Shown piece by piece: positions 1 through 5,359 of a stretch of DNA of 9,363 bases. Position 1 is the stretch's first letter, and each line of letters opens with the position of its first letter. This DNA is from Rickettsia typhi (GTDB lineage: Bacteria > Pseudomonadota > Gammaproteobacteria > Burkholderiales > Burkholderiaceae_C), in contig CALPPP020000035.1 in NCBI GenBank assembly GCA_943325485.2, forward strand, positions 1 to 9,363, given 5' to 3'. Under the pieces are notes generated by a model. It had not been told where the DNA came from and ran no database searches. It saw only the letters and a program-made list of their open reading frames with translations. A program made the translations under genes and the position numbers.

Positions 1-92
1 AGTGTGTGGTGCTTCAGGAACTACCTCGTAACGCCATGGGGAAGGTGCAAAAGAATGTGCTGCGCGGTCAAGCCTTGTCATTGCGAGCGTAG
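1..92 (+). CDS. 3' end of a second malonyl-CoA synthetase copy (partial, open at left edge)
   Basis: Read from position 3, this stretch encodes CVVLQELPRNAMGKVQKN followed by VLRGQALSLRA and a TAG stop at 90-92. That is the C-terminal end of the same acyl-CoA synthetase encoded intact on the minus strand at 508-2091, including the adenylation lysine motif PRNAMGK. The last codons and the stop come from a palindromic repeat that begins at about position 77. Only about 30 codons are visible because the window starts inside the copy. It may be the end of a complete duplicate gene or only a duplicated tail; this cannot be decided here. The orientation is convergent with the intact gene. Confidence 0.6.
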   Translation, partial: CVVLQELPRNAMGKVQKNVLRGQALSLRA

Positions 93-169
93 CGAAGCAA
101 TCCTCAGCCCCGCGCCGCAGGATCGGCCTCGCCTCCATGCTGTCACAACGTCGGCTACGGCCGACCTGC
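1..169 (+). repeat. Left arm of a large inverted repeat (matB tail plus palindromic repeat)
   Basis: Positions 1-169 match the reverse complement of 371-608. I see only about three substitutions outside one 69-bp indel: the right copy carries extra bases 466-534. The arm covers the matB 3' end (1-76), a palindromic unit (77-103, gtcattgcga...gaagcaatcc) and an inner segment with the arms gcaggatcggcc and ggccgacctgc. Similarity stops at 169. The left boundary is outside the window. Confidence 0.85.
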
Positions 170-370
170 AAGACGGGTCTTTGCGAGTGCTACTGATATG
201 GGCAGCAACTAGGGCAACTGCTGAAAGTCATGCCTCCACCGGGTAATTGCGATGAGTATTTCACCAAACCCAAGATGCGACACAGAGATGACACTGCCTA
301 GACCTGAACCCTCGCGCTATTGAGGCGGTAATTCAACAATGCAGTTTTTCGAAGCTCACAGCCATGTGGC
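170..370. other. Non-coding spacer between inverted repeat arms
   Basis: About 200 bp separate the two arms of the inverted repeat. I see no convincing gene, promoter or further repeat copy here. The short open frames lack a ribosome-binding site and recognisable protein character. A fragment tttgcgag near 181 resembles part of the palindromic unit but is too short to call. Confidence 0.5.
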
Positions 371-608
371 GCAGGTCGGCCGCAGCCGACGTTGTGAAAG
401 CATGGAGGCGAGGCCGATCCTGCGGCGCGGGGCTGAGGATTGCTTCGCTACGCTCGCAATGACAAGGCACGAGCAATGACGAGGCACGAGCAATGACGTA
501 GATTGCTTCAGCCCTTTGGGCTTCGCAATGACAGGGCTTGACCGCGCAGCACATTCTTTTGCACCTTCCCCATGGCGTTACGAGGTAGCTCCTGAAGCAC
601 CACACACT
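371..608 (-). repeat. Right arm of the large inverted repeat, with clustered palindromic units
   Basis: This is the partner of 1-169. Reading from the right it holds the matB 3' end (535-608), then an extra 69 bp (466-534) absent from the left arm, then the shared palindromic unit (about 437-463) and the inner segment ending at 371. The extra block includes a palindromic unit with the arms gattgcttcagccc and gggcttcgcaatgac, and a short tandem duplication of aggcacgagcaatgac (about 465-497). Both ends of the extra block carry gcc next to tgtcattgcga, which suggests gain or loss by recombination or slippage between direct repeats. Confidence 0.85.
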
Positions 609-2091
609 GCTTGGGAACTTTGAAGTTGGCGAGTTGCGACTTCAAGGCTTGCAATAACTCGGCAGGATCCAAGGTCACACCGACCTTGGCCAACACAAAA
701 GCGCAACCCACCTCACCAAAGTCGGGGTGCGGCACACCTACCACCGCGCTCTCAAGGACACCGGGCAGGTTGTTCAGCGCATCTTCAATTTCTGCGGGGT
801 AAACATTCAGGCCGCCGCTGATGATGAGGTCTTTGCTACGCCCCACGATACGCACATAGCCCTGCGCATCGCGGCTACCCATGTCGCCGGTGATGAAGTA
901 GCCATCCGAGGTGAACTCTTGCGCGGTTTTCTCGGGCATGTGCCAATAGCCTGCAAACACATTGGCCCCCTTGACCTGAATGCTGCCGACCTCGCCCTCA
1001 GGCACTTCCCTGTTTTGCTCATCAGCAATGCGCAAACTCACCCCCGGCAGCGGGAAACCCACGCTGCCGCCCACACGCTTTACCGGAGCTTGCTTCGTCG
1101 CTTCGCTCCTCGCAATGACGGGATCTGCAAAACGCTCATCGGCTGCATAAGGGTTGGAGGTCAGCATGAGCGTTTCGCTCATCCCATAGCGCTCCAACAC
1201 CGTGTGACCCGTGCGTTGCTGCCATTGGGTGAAGGTGTCTAGCAGCATGGGCGCAGAGCCCGAAATAAACAAGCGCATACCCGCACAGGCTTGTGCATTG
1301 AGCCCGGGCAGCGCCAGCAAGCGTGTGTAAAAAGTAGGCACACCCATGAACACCGTGGCACGGGATAAGTCAGCCACGACACGTTGCGGTTCAAACTTGC
1401 CATGCCACAACATGCTGCAACCACTGATCAGCGCCGCGTGGATGGCCACAAACAGCCCATGCACATGGAAGATGGGCAAGGCGTGCAGCAGCACATCACT
1501 GGCGGCAAAGCCCCAGTAGAGGTGCAAACACTGGGCGCTGTTGTGCAAATTGGCGTGGCTGAGCATGGCGCCTTTGCTGCGCCCCGTGGTGCCGCTGGTG
1601 TACAAAATCGCCGCCAAATTGTCGGGGCGTCGCATGGCTGGTGTGTGCTGGTCGCTGTGGTGGGCAGCGCGTTGCAACAGGCTCCCCCCGCGTTGATCGT
1701 CCAAGGTCATCACATAGCGGCTGCCCTTTTGAAAGGCCAGCTTGCTGACCCAACCGAAGTTGGCGGGGGTACACACCACCACCGCGGGTTCGGCGTCGCC
1801 AATGAAGTATTCCAGCTCAGCGCTTTGGTAAGCAGGGTTGAGCGGCAAAAACACATGACCTGCTCGCAAGGTGGCGAGGTACAACATCAGCGCCTCTACC
1901 GACTTGTCCACCTGAACGGCGATGCGTGAACCCAAGGGCAAATCCAAGCTGCCCAACCAATTCGCCAGCATGGCACTGGCGCGGTCTAAGTCGCGCCAGC
2001 TGTAGCGCAGCCCTTGGTCGGTTTCAATGGCAATGGAGTCGAGGTCTTGAGGGAAGCCTTGGCGCAAGGCAAGAAAGAGGTTGGCGTTCAT
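508..2091 (-). CDS. matB: Malonyl-CoA synthetase (MatB-like acyl-CoA ligase) with repeat-derived insert
   Basis: Cytoplasmic ANL-superfamily ligase, expected to activate malonate to malonyl-CoA with ATP and CoA through an acyl-adenylate. Visible motifs: the P-loop YTSGTTGRSKG (164-174), ALPIFHVHG (204-212), LFISGSAP (274-281), ERYGMSE (300-306), TGDMG (401-405), GRSKDLIISGGLNVYPAEIE (417-436), and the adenylation lysine K509 in PRNAMGKVQKN. The wording closely follows Rhizobium MatB as I recall it, including SNPY and VGFPLPG. The protein has 527 aa against about 504 for that family member. The excess is mainly between SNPY (312-315) and VGFPLPG (344-350), where VIARSEATKQ (325-334) is encoded by a palindromic repeat. 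The C-terminus ALSLRSPKG and the stop are also repeat-encoded. No matA or matC neighbour is visible. The exact substrate is inferred; a related short dicarboxylate or acyl acid is possible. Confidence 0.85.
   Translation of the reverse strand: MNANLFLALRQGFPQDLDSIAIETDQGLRYSWRDLDRASAMLANWLGSLDLPLGSRIAVQVDKSVEALMLYLATLRAGHVFLPLNPAYQSAELEYFIGDAEPAVVVCTPANFGWVSKLAFQKGSRYVMTLDDQRGGSLLQRAAHHSDQHTPAMRRPDNLAAILYTSGTTGRSKGAMLSHANLHNSAQCLHLYWGFAASDVLLHALPIFHVHGLFVAIHAALISGCSMLWHGKFEPQRVVADLSRATVFMGVPTFYTRLLALPGLNAQACAGMRLFISGSAPMLLDTFTQWQQRTGHTVLERYGMSETLMLTSNPYAADERFADPVIARSEATKQAPVKRVGGSVGFPLPGVSLRIADEQNREVPEGEVGSIQVKGANVFAGYWHMPEKTAQEFTSDGYFITGDMGSRDAQGYVRIVGRSKDLIISGGLNVYPAEIEDALNNLPGVLESAVVGVPHPDFGEVGCAFVLAKVGVTLDPAELLQALKSQLANFKVPKQCVVLQELPRNAMGKVQKNVLRGQALSLRSPKG
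1090..1119 (-). repeat. Palindromic repeat unit in frame inside matB (encodes VIARSEATKQ)
   Basis: Read on the minus strand, this is a 30-base copy of the same palindromic unit found between lgt and matB (gtcattgcgaggagcg... then gaagcgacgaagcaa). It lies in frame in the matB coding sequence and adds residues V325 to Q334 without a stop. It differs by one base from the intergenic copy at 2121-2150 (gcgaagcg against gcgtagcg). That base removes a TAG that would otherwise lie in the unit. Confidence 0.9.
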
Positions 2092-2102
2092 GGCCGTATT
2101 TT

Positions 2103-2280
2103 GTCATTGCAAGCTTTGACGTCATTGCGAGGAGCGTAGCGACGAAGCAATCCGCAGCCGTGTGTCGCAGGGTTGGCCGCAGCCGACGTTGTGCAAGCAT
2201 GGAGGCGAGGCCGATCCTGCGGCGCGGGGCTGGGGGGAGATTGCTTCGCTGCGCTCGCAATGACGACTTTTCGCAATGAC
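2103..2280. repeat. Composite palindromic repeat filling the lgt-matB gap
   Basis: A palindromic unit at 2121-2152 and an inverted unit at 2239-2264 bracket an inner segment of about 86 bp. Half-copies lie outside them (gtcattgc at 2103-2110 and tcgcaatgac at 2271-2280). The inner segment carries its own imperfect inverted repeat, cgcagggttggcc against ggccgatcctgcg, and is shared with 371-440 and with the left arm at 103-169. The nested structure, with unit, inner stem and inverted unit, resembles a BIME or a small non-autonomous element. It starts directly after the lgt stop codon and ends about 10 bases before the matB start, so any lgt-matB transcript would contain it. Confidence 0.85.
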
Positions 2281-2282
2281 GC

Positions 2283-3104
2283 CTAAACCTGCAATGCTCT
2301 AGATTTGCGAAGCGACCACAGCATCATGGCCACCCCAGTGAGCACCATGGGCACGCATAACCACTGCCCCATGCTCAGGCCCAGCGTCAGCAGGCCAAGG
2401 TGGGCATCAGGTTCGCGGAAATACTCAGCGATAAAGCGCAGCAACCCGTAGCCTATCAAGAAAGCACCTGACACCCAGCCCAGTGGGCGGGGCTTACGCG
2501 CCAACCACCACAGCACCGCAAACAGCAGCAAGCCTTCAAGCAAAAACTGGTAAATCTGCGAGGGGTGGCGTGGCAGCAAGCTGCCACTTTGCGGAAACAC
2601 CATGGCCCAAGGCAGATTGACATCAGCGGCACGCCCCCACAACTCGCCATTGATGAAGTTGCCCACCCGCCCCGCGGCCAAACCTGTAGGCACACAAGGG
2701 GCGATGAAATCGGTCACTTGCAACCAGTGCCGCCCGCGCTGCCATGCCAGCAGCGCCATGGCGGCAATCACGCCCAACATGCCGCCATGAAAGCTCATGC
2801 CGCCTTGCCAGACATACAGCACCTCTAAAGGATGTTCGGCGTAATAGGCAGGTTTGTAAAACAGGCAATAACCAATGCGCCCACCCAGCACCACGCCAAA
2901 CACGCCCCAGCTCATCAGGTCGTCCACGTCTTGCACCGACCACAAGCCCTGCGCTTGCAAGGCCGCGTAAGGCGGGTGGTTCAAGCGCCGCCGCGCCAGC
3001 AGCACAAACAAGACAAAAGCGGCAAGGTAGGAAATGCCGTACCAGTGGACGGCAAGCGGGCCGATGGCCAAGGCCACGGGGTCGAATTGGGGATGAATCA
3101 GCAT
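2283..3104 (-). CDS. lgt: Prolipoprotein diacylglyceryl transferase (Lgt)
   Basis: Inner-membrane enzyme that transfers diacylglycerol from phosphatidylglycerol to the lipobox cysteine of prolipoproteins, the first step of lipoprotein maturation. The protein has 273 aa, close to the family length, with several hydrophobic segments. Diagnostic sites are HPQFDPVA near the N-terminus, WYGISY (21-26), SFHGGMLG with the conserved histidine H106, the Lgt signature [14 protein letters not shown] (145-158), PSQIYQ (181-186), and [15 protein letters not shown] (223-237). The start at 3104 gives the normal family N-terminus; no strong ribosome-binding site is visible before it. The TAG stop abuts the composite repeat. 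It is transcribed away from the fimbrial cluster and is probably functionally unrelated to it. Confidence 0.96.
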   Translation of the reverse strand: MLIHPQFDPVALAIGPLAVHWYGISYLAAFVLFVLLARRRLNHPPYAALQAQGLWSVQDVDDLMSWGVFGVVLGGRIGYCLFYKPAYYAEHPLEVLYVWQGGMSFHGGMLGVIAAMALLAWQRGRHWLQVTDFIAPCVPTGLAAGRVGNFINGELWGRAADVNLPWAMVFPQSGSLLPRHPSQIYQFLLEGLLLFAVLWWLARKPRPLGWVSGAFLIGYGLLRFIAEYFREPDAHLGLLTLGLSMGQWLCVPMVLTGVAMMLWSLRKSRALQV

Positions 3105-3331
3105 GGTTTGTATTGTGCGGCAGGCGGGTGAACCTGAAATTCATTTAAAAATGAGTACAAAAATACCTTAAAAATACAAAATTTAACTATTTTTTACATA
3201 TATGCAACATAAATGAGAACTTTGTTGTTGCAATTGGTAAAAGTATTCTCTAGTATTCGTTTCAGTCAACTTTTAGCCAAAAGGTTTTAGGTTGATGTTT
3301 TCATCAACAGTTTCCTTCAAGGGGTATTTTC
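3105..3331 (+). promoter_or_regulatory. AT-rich divergent intergenic region with candidate fimbrial promoter
   Basis: The 227 bp between the divergent lgt and the first pilin gene is strikingly AT-rich from about 3140 to 3260, with A/T tracts. Candidate sigma70-like elements for the plus strand are ttgcaa (3228-3233) with a 17-base spacer to tagtat (3251-3256), or ttgttg (3222-3227) with a 16-base spacer to tattct (3244-3249). Each box matches consensus only partly. A hairpin (3291-3308) and an AAGGGG ribosome-binding site (3319-3324) follow. The AT-rich stretch would suit H-NS-type silencing, but that is inference. Confidence 0.4.
3291..3308 (+). promoter_or_regulatory. Perfect leader hairpin upstream of the major pilin gene
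   Basis: GTTGATG, loop TTTT, CATCAAC: a perfect 7-bp stem with a four-base loop. It ends 10 bases before the AAGGGG ribosome-binding site of the first pilin gene. It is too weak and lacks the U-tract for an intrinsic terminator. A role in mRNA stability or translation is possible. Confidence 0.55.
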
Positions 3332-4003
3332 ATGGCAAAACATTCAAAACTTCAAAAAACCGCCCTCGCGGCCTCAACCTTCTTAGCTTTGGCATCTGTG
3401 CATTTCAACGGCAATGCACAAGCTGACAGCGCAACAGTCACCATCACCGGCTCTATCGCTGCCACCACCTGTAATATCGTTGCAACTGATGCCAATGGTG
3501 CCGGAGGTGACTCAACTCGAACCATGCTACTGGGCTCTGTTCAACCTGCCAGTGATGCTTCAGCACCAGGCACACTAATGGGAACGGCCATTTCGACAGT
3601 ATTTCAAGCCCGAAGCGCCACCGGTGACGGTACAGCATGTGCGTTTGCAGGCACTAATACCAAGTGGGATCTTGCCTTGTCACTTGTTGATGCTCAAATC
3701 ACCCCCAATAACTTGTTGGCTAATTCTGTTGCAAGTACAGCCGGAGGTACAAATGCGGGTGTCCAATTGAAAGGTGGCGTTGGAAATACCGCAGCTTTAG
3801 CTGTGACGGCTGCGGGTGCTGCGACCGCGCTGAGCTTGACTACTGGATCAACCGTGCTTGGCGGCAACGCAGCAACTTTTACTGCTTTGGCAGGGTCATC
3901 CATCGCCTTGACTGCTCAATTTGCCAAAAATACAGCTGCAGGTACTGCCGTGTCAGCTGGTGGCTACCAACAGACCATCGTTTTACAGGCGCGTTACCAA
4001 TAA
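3332..4003 (+). CDS. Major fimbrial subunit (type 1-like pilin)
   Basis: Secreted structural subunit of a chaperone-usher fimbria. The protein has 223 aa with a basic N-terminus, a hydrophobic core and a signal peptidase site NAQA/DS (after residue 31). The mature start DSATVTITGSIAATTCNI has alternating hydrophobic residues, as expected of a donor strand, leading to C47. C47 probably pairs with C103. The C-terminal strand QTIVLQARYQ ends with the penultimate tyrosine typical of pilins, which is recognised by the chaperone. It is rich in Ala, Thr and Gly with few charged residues, in keeping with a major shaft protein. The first position in the operon, a good ribosome-binding site (AAGGGG, 3319-3324) and a hairpin just after the gene all fit high expression. 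The major role is inferred from position and composition. Confidence 0.88.
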   Translation: MAKHSKLQKTALAASTFLALASVHFNGNAQADSATVTITGSIAATTCNIVATDANGAGGDSTRTMLLGSVQPASDASAPGTLMGTAISTVFQARSATGDGTACAFAGTNTKWDLALSLVDAQITPNNLLANSVASTAGGTNAGVQLKGGVGNTAALAVTAAGAATALSLTTGSTVLGGNAATFTALAGSSIALTAQFAKNTAAGTAVSAGGYQQTIVLQARYQ

Positions 4004-4018
4004 ATCACAGAAGTACAC

Positions 4019-4044
4019 AAGTGGCGGCTTAAGGGCCGCCACTT
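4019..4044 (+). promoter_or_regulatory. Strong GC-rich hairpin after the first pilin gene
   Basis: AAGTGGCGGC, loop TTAAGG, GCCGCCACTT: a perfect 10-bp stem 15 bases after the first pilin's stop and 19 bases before the next start. There is no T-tract after it, so a factor-independent terminator is doubtful. It could protect the upstream pilin mRNA from 3' exonucleases or cause partial termination, raising pilin output relative to downstream genes. That role is inferred by analogy with other pilin operons. Confidence 0.7.
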
Positions 4045-4063
4045 CGTTCACCTATCGGTCCCC

Positions 4064-4735
4064 ATGAACTTTCACAAACAAACAGCTTATTCAAAGCGCC
4101 TTTTTCTGCTTCCTGTCATTGTCTGCATGTGTTTGCTTTCTAACGCCAAGGCGCAAAGTTTTGACTCCCTTCTTTCTGAATCTTGGAAGATCTCTGGAGA
4201 AATTGTTTTGGTTGTGTGCACCAATTTGAGCGTCAACAAACAAGTTGCAAATTCTTTCGTCATTGATCTGCCCGTATTCAATACCACTTCGTTTTTAAAC
4301 AGTTCTTTTGGCCCCATCACAGAAATCAATCTGAATGTGTCCAAAACCCAATCTGACTCTAATTGCTCGGGCGGCGACTTCAATATCCCGGTGAAATTGA
4401 TATTCGACAGCGAATTGGCTGCCGTTGCCCCAAGAACCGGTTTGCTGCGCAACAGCGCCATTTTTCGACCTGCGCAAAATGTGTTTTTGCAGCTTGGCTT
4501 GATTGATGCCCAAGGCGTTTTCACCCCCTTGGATATGAATCAGCCCCAAATTTTGAACAATGCCTTGTCTCAGCAAGGCCCTGACGCAGTAACTTCCAAG
4601 AACATCAAGTTGGGTGTGCGCTATGTGGCGTCACGCTCAGTATTGCCCCAAAACACTGCAGCCAACTCAGGTTCGCAGGATGTGGCTGCCGGTAATTTCT
4701 CGGTTTTCTTGCCTTTTTTGCTCAAACTCAACTAA
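4064..4735 (+). CDS. Second pilin-like fimbrial subunit (minor or adaptor)
   Basis: Secreted 223-aa protein with a signal peptide (basic SKR, then hydrophobic LFLLPVIVCMCLL) and a likely cleavage at AKA30/QS. After a short serine-rich stretch comes WKISGEIVLVVCTNLSV, a pilin-like donor-strand region leading to C52; C101 (DSNCSGGDF) is the likely disulfide partner. The region from 106 to 185 is rich in beta-prone segments (NIPVKLIF, NVFLQLGLID, NIKLGVRYV). The C-terminus GNFSVFLPFLLKLN has the alternating pattern of a pilin last strand but lacks the usual penultimate aromatic residue. It is more polar and less Ala/Gly-rich than the first subunit, so a minor, adaptor or tip-proximal subunit is more likely than a shaft protein. 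No clear ribosome-binding site precedes the ATG, which suggests low or coupled translation. Confidence 0.7.
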   Translation: MNFHKQTAYSKRLFLLPVIVCMCLLSNAKAQSFDSLLSESWKISGEIVLVVCTNLSVNKQVANSFVIDLPVFNTTSFLNSSFGPITEINLNVSKTQSDSNCSGGDFNIPVKLIFDSELAAVAPRTGLLRNSAIFRPAQNVFLQLGLIDAQGVFTPLDMNQPQILNNALSQQGPDAVTSKNIKLGVRYVASRSVLPQNTAANSGSQDVAAGNFSVFLPFLLKLN

Positions 4736-4746
4736 GGTGATTTCCC

Positions 4747-4815
4747 ATGTTTCAACCTCAAACCCACAGTTTTTCTGCGTTGATGCTTTTTTTTGTCCAA
4801 AAACTTCAATTCTGA
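4747..4815 (+). CDS. Possible 22-aa leader peptide or gene remnant
   Basis: ATG at 4747 follows AAGGTGA by six bases and opens a 22-codon frame ending TGA at 4813. The peptide MFQPQTHSFSALMLFFVQKL has a polar start and a short hydrophobic stretch like the beginning of a signal peptide. The stop lies in the 5' arm of the hairpin at 4805-4836. It may be a leader peptide, or the start of a former secreted subunit whose remainder is lost. A chance frame cannot be excluded. Confidence 0.25.
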   Translation: MFQPQTHSFSALMLFFVQKLQF

Positions 4816-4836
4816 ATTTTTTTCAAAAGAATTGAA
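4805..4836 (+). promoter_or_regulatory. AT-rich hairpin in the fimbrial gap
   Basis: TTCAATTCT, a 14-base loop containing a T7 run, then AGAATTGAA: a perfect 9-bp stem. The stem is AT-rich and only a short T run (TTTT) follows at 4841-4844, so it is at best a weak terminator. Confidence 0.35.
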
Positions 4837-4939
4837 AAGCTTTTAAAAACCCACACAAGGAGAACACTAAACCCCGCTTAAATATGACAACTGACAAGTA
4901 GTTTTAATGCTTTAGCAGTTTTTGCGCTTAGGCCTTGGT

Positions 4940-4962
4940 TTCGATTCAATCACCGAATCGAA
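4940..4962 (+). promoter_or_regulatory. Perfect leader hairpin before the small pilin gene
   Basis: TTCGATTC, loop AATCACC, GAATCGAA: a perfect 8-bp stem. It ends one base before the AAAGGAA ribosome-binding site (4964-4970) of the gene at 4977. The layout mirrors the hairpin before the first pilin gene. Confidence 0.6.
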
Positions 4963-4976
4963 CAAAGGAAAAAGCC

Positions 4977-5291
4977 ATGAACAGTTTTGCAAAACAAGCC
5001 ACTTGGGCGGCGGTGTCAGCGATGTTGGTATTGACGGCAAATGCCGTTCATGCGCAACACGGCATGTTGGAAATTCACGGTGTGATTACCTCCCCAGGTT
5101 GCACGCTCAGCCAACAAACGGTGTTGCAACTGGGTCAACAAACCAGCATCAAGGGTCAAGCCTGTGGCTTGACCTCTGGCCCCGCCAACCCGCTGTCGTC
5201 ATTAAGCATTGCCCGCATCGCGGAAGAAACCCTGCCCAGCGCCCCAGGTGCTGGCTATGGCAAACGACTGGTGACCCTTACCTACCGTTAA
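4977..5291 (+). CDS. Very small pilin-like secreted protein (104 aa)
   Basis: Secreted protein with a signal peptide (hydrophobic AAVSAMLVLTANAV, cleavage at VHA26/QH), leaving about 78 mature residues. The mature start GMLEIHGVITSPGCTLSQ looks like a pilin donor strand leading to the first conserved cysteine (C42); C63 is the likely partner. It ends in a beta strand KRLVTLTYR with a penultimate tyrosine, as in pilins. It is about half the usual mature pilin length, so much of the Ig-like fold's middle must be missing or reduced. The start at 4977 is chosen over an upstream in-frame ATG at 4935 because of the AAAGGAA site at 4964-4970 and because it gives a clean signal peptide. It lies 68 bases before the chaperone gene. 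It could be a terminator, anchor or assembly-control subunit, or a degenerate pilin; the role is not known. Confidence 0.7.
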   Translation: MNSFAKQATWAAVSAMLVLTANAVHAQHGMLEIHGVITSPGCTLSQQTVLQLGQQTSIKGQACGLTSGPANPLSSLSIARIAEETLPSAPGAGYGKRLVTLTYR

Positions 5292-5308
5292 ACGCCTTAG
5301 ATACAGAA

Positions 5309-5359
5309 GTTCTTCTCGGTGGGGGTGTTTCACAACCCTTTCACCACCAAGAGAAGAAC
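5309..5359 (+). promoter_or_regulatory. Long hairpin sequestering the chaperone ribosome-binding site
   Basis: GTTCTTCTC (5309-5317) pairs perfectly with GAGAAGAAC (5351-5359), which runs right up to the ATG at 5360. An inner GGTGG (5318-5322) pairs with CCACC (5344-5348) across a two-base AA bulge, and gggt and accc can pair in the loop. The purine-rich GAGAAG that is the only ribosome-binding candidate for the chaperone gene lies in the 3' arm. This predicts translational control, by coupling to upstream translation, temperature or a trans factor. The structure is seen; the regulation is inferred. Confidence 0.65.

Larger units (their letters stand above)
4736..4976 (+). other. AT-rich gap inside the fimbrial cluster, possible gene remnant
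   Basis: The 241 bp hold no full-length gene. Visible items are an AAGGTGA ribosome-binding site (4734-4740) serving a 22-codon frame at 4747, a T8 run (4787-4794), an AT-rich hairpin (4805-4836), a near-consensus AAGGAGA at about 4857-4863 with no start codon at normal distance, and the leader hairpin of the next gene at 4940-4962. The mix of orphan translation signals could be the remains of a deleted subunit gene, or a second promoter or leader region. No convincing sigma70 promoter is seen. Confidence 0.45.

Noticed and set aside
4..246. 80-codon plus-strand frame at the left edge, and a similar one at 333-605 on the minus strand
   Set aside because: Both are out-of-frame readings of the matB tail and its repeat. 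Their similarity to each other comes from the inverted duplication.
371..534. CRISPR-like array
   Set aside because: The repeats are palindromic, irregularly spaced, in both orientations, and have no unique spacers of constant length or cas genes nearby.
727..1929. Long plus-strand open frames (727-1242 and 1384-1929)
   Set aside because: They are antisense to matB, have no ribosome-binding site or recognisable protein character, and are explained by the codon pattern of the real gene.
3140..3331. Invertible promoter (phase-variation switch) of the fimbrial operon
   Set aside because: No pair of inverted repeats flanking the promoter region and no recombinase gene are visible in the window.
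4019..4044. Factor-independent terminator of the first pilin gene
   Set aside because: The stem is strong but no T-tract follows, so it was recorded as a hairpin with possible stabilising or partial-termination role instead.
4935..4976. Upstream start for the small pilin at 4935
   Set aside because: It would put 14 polar residues before the signal peptide and overlap the leader hairpin; the ATG at 4977 has AAAGGAA at the right distance.
4922..5359. Upstream extension of the chaperone reading frame to 4922
   Set aside because: The frame is open, but it overlaps the small pilin gene in another frame, and the chaperone's signal peptide begins at 5360. With that start the mature R8 and the K112-equivalent (mature 113) fall in place.
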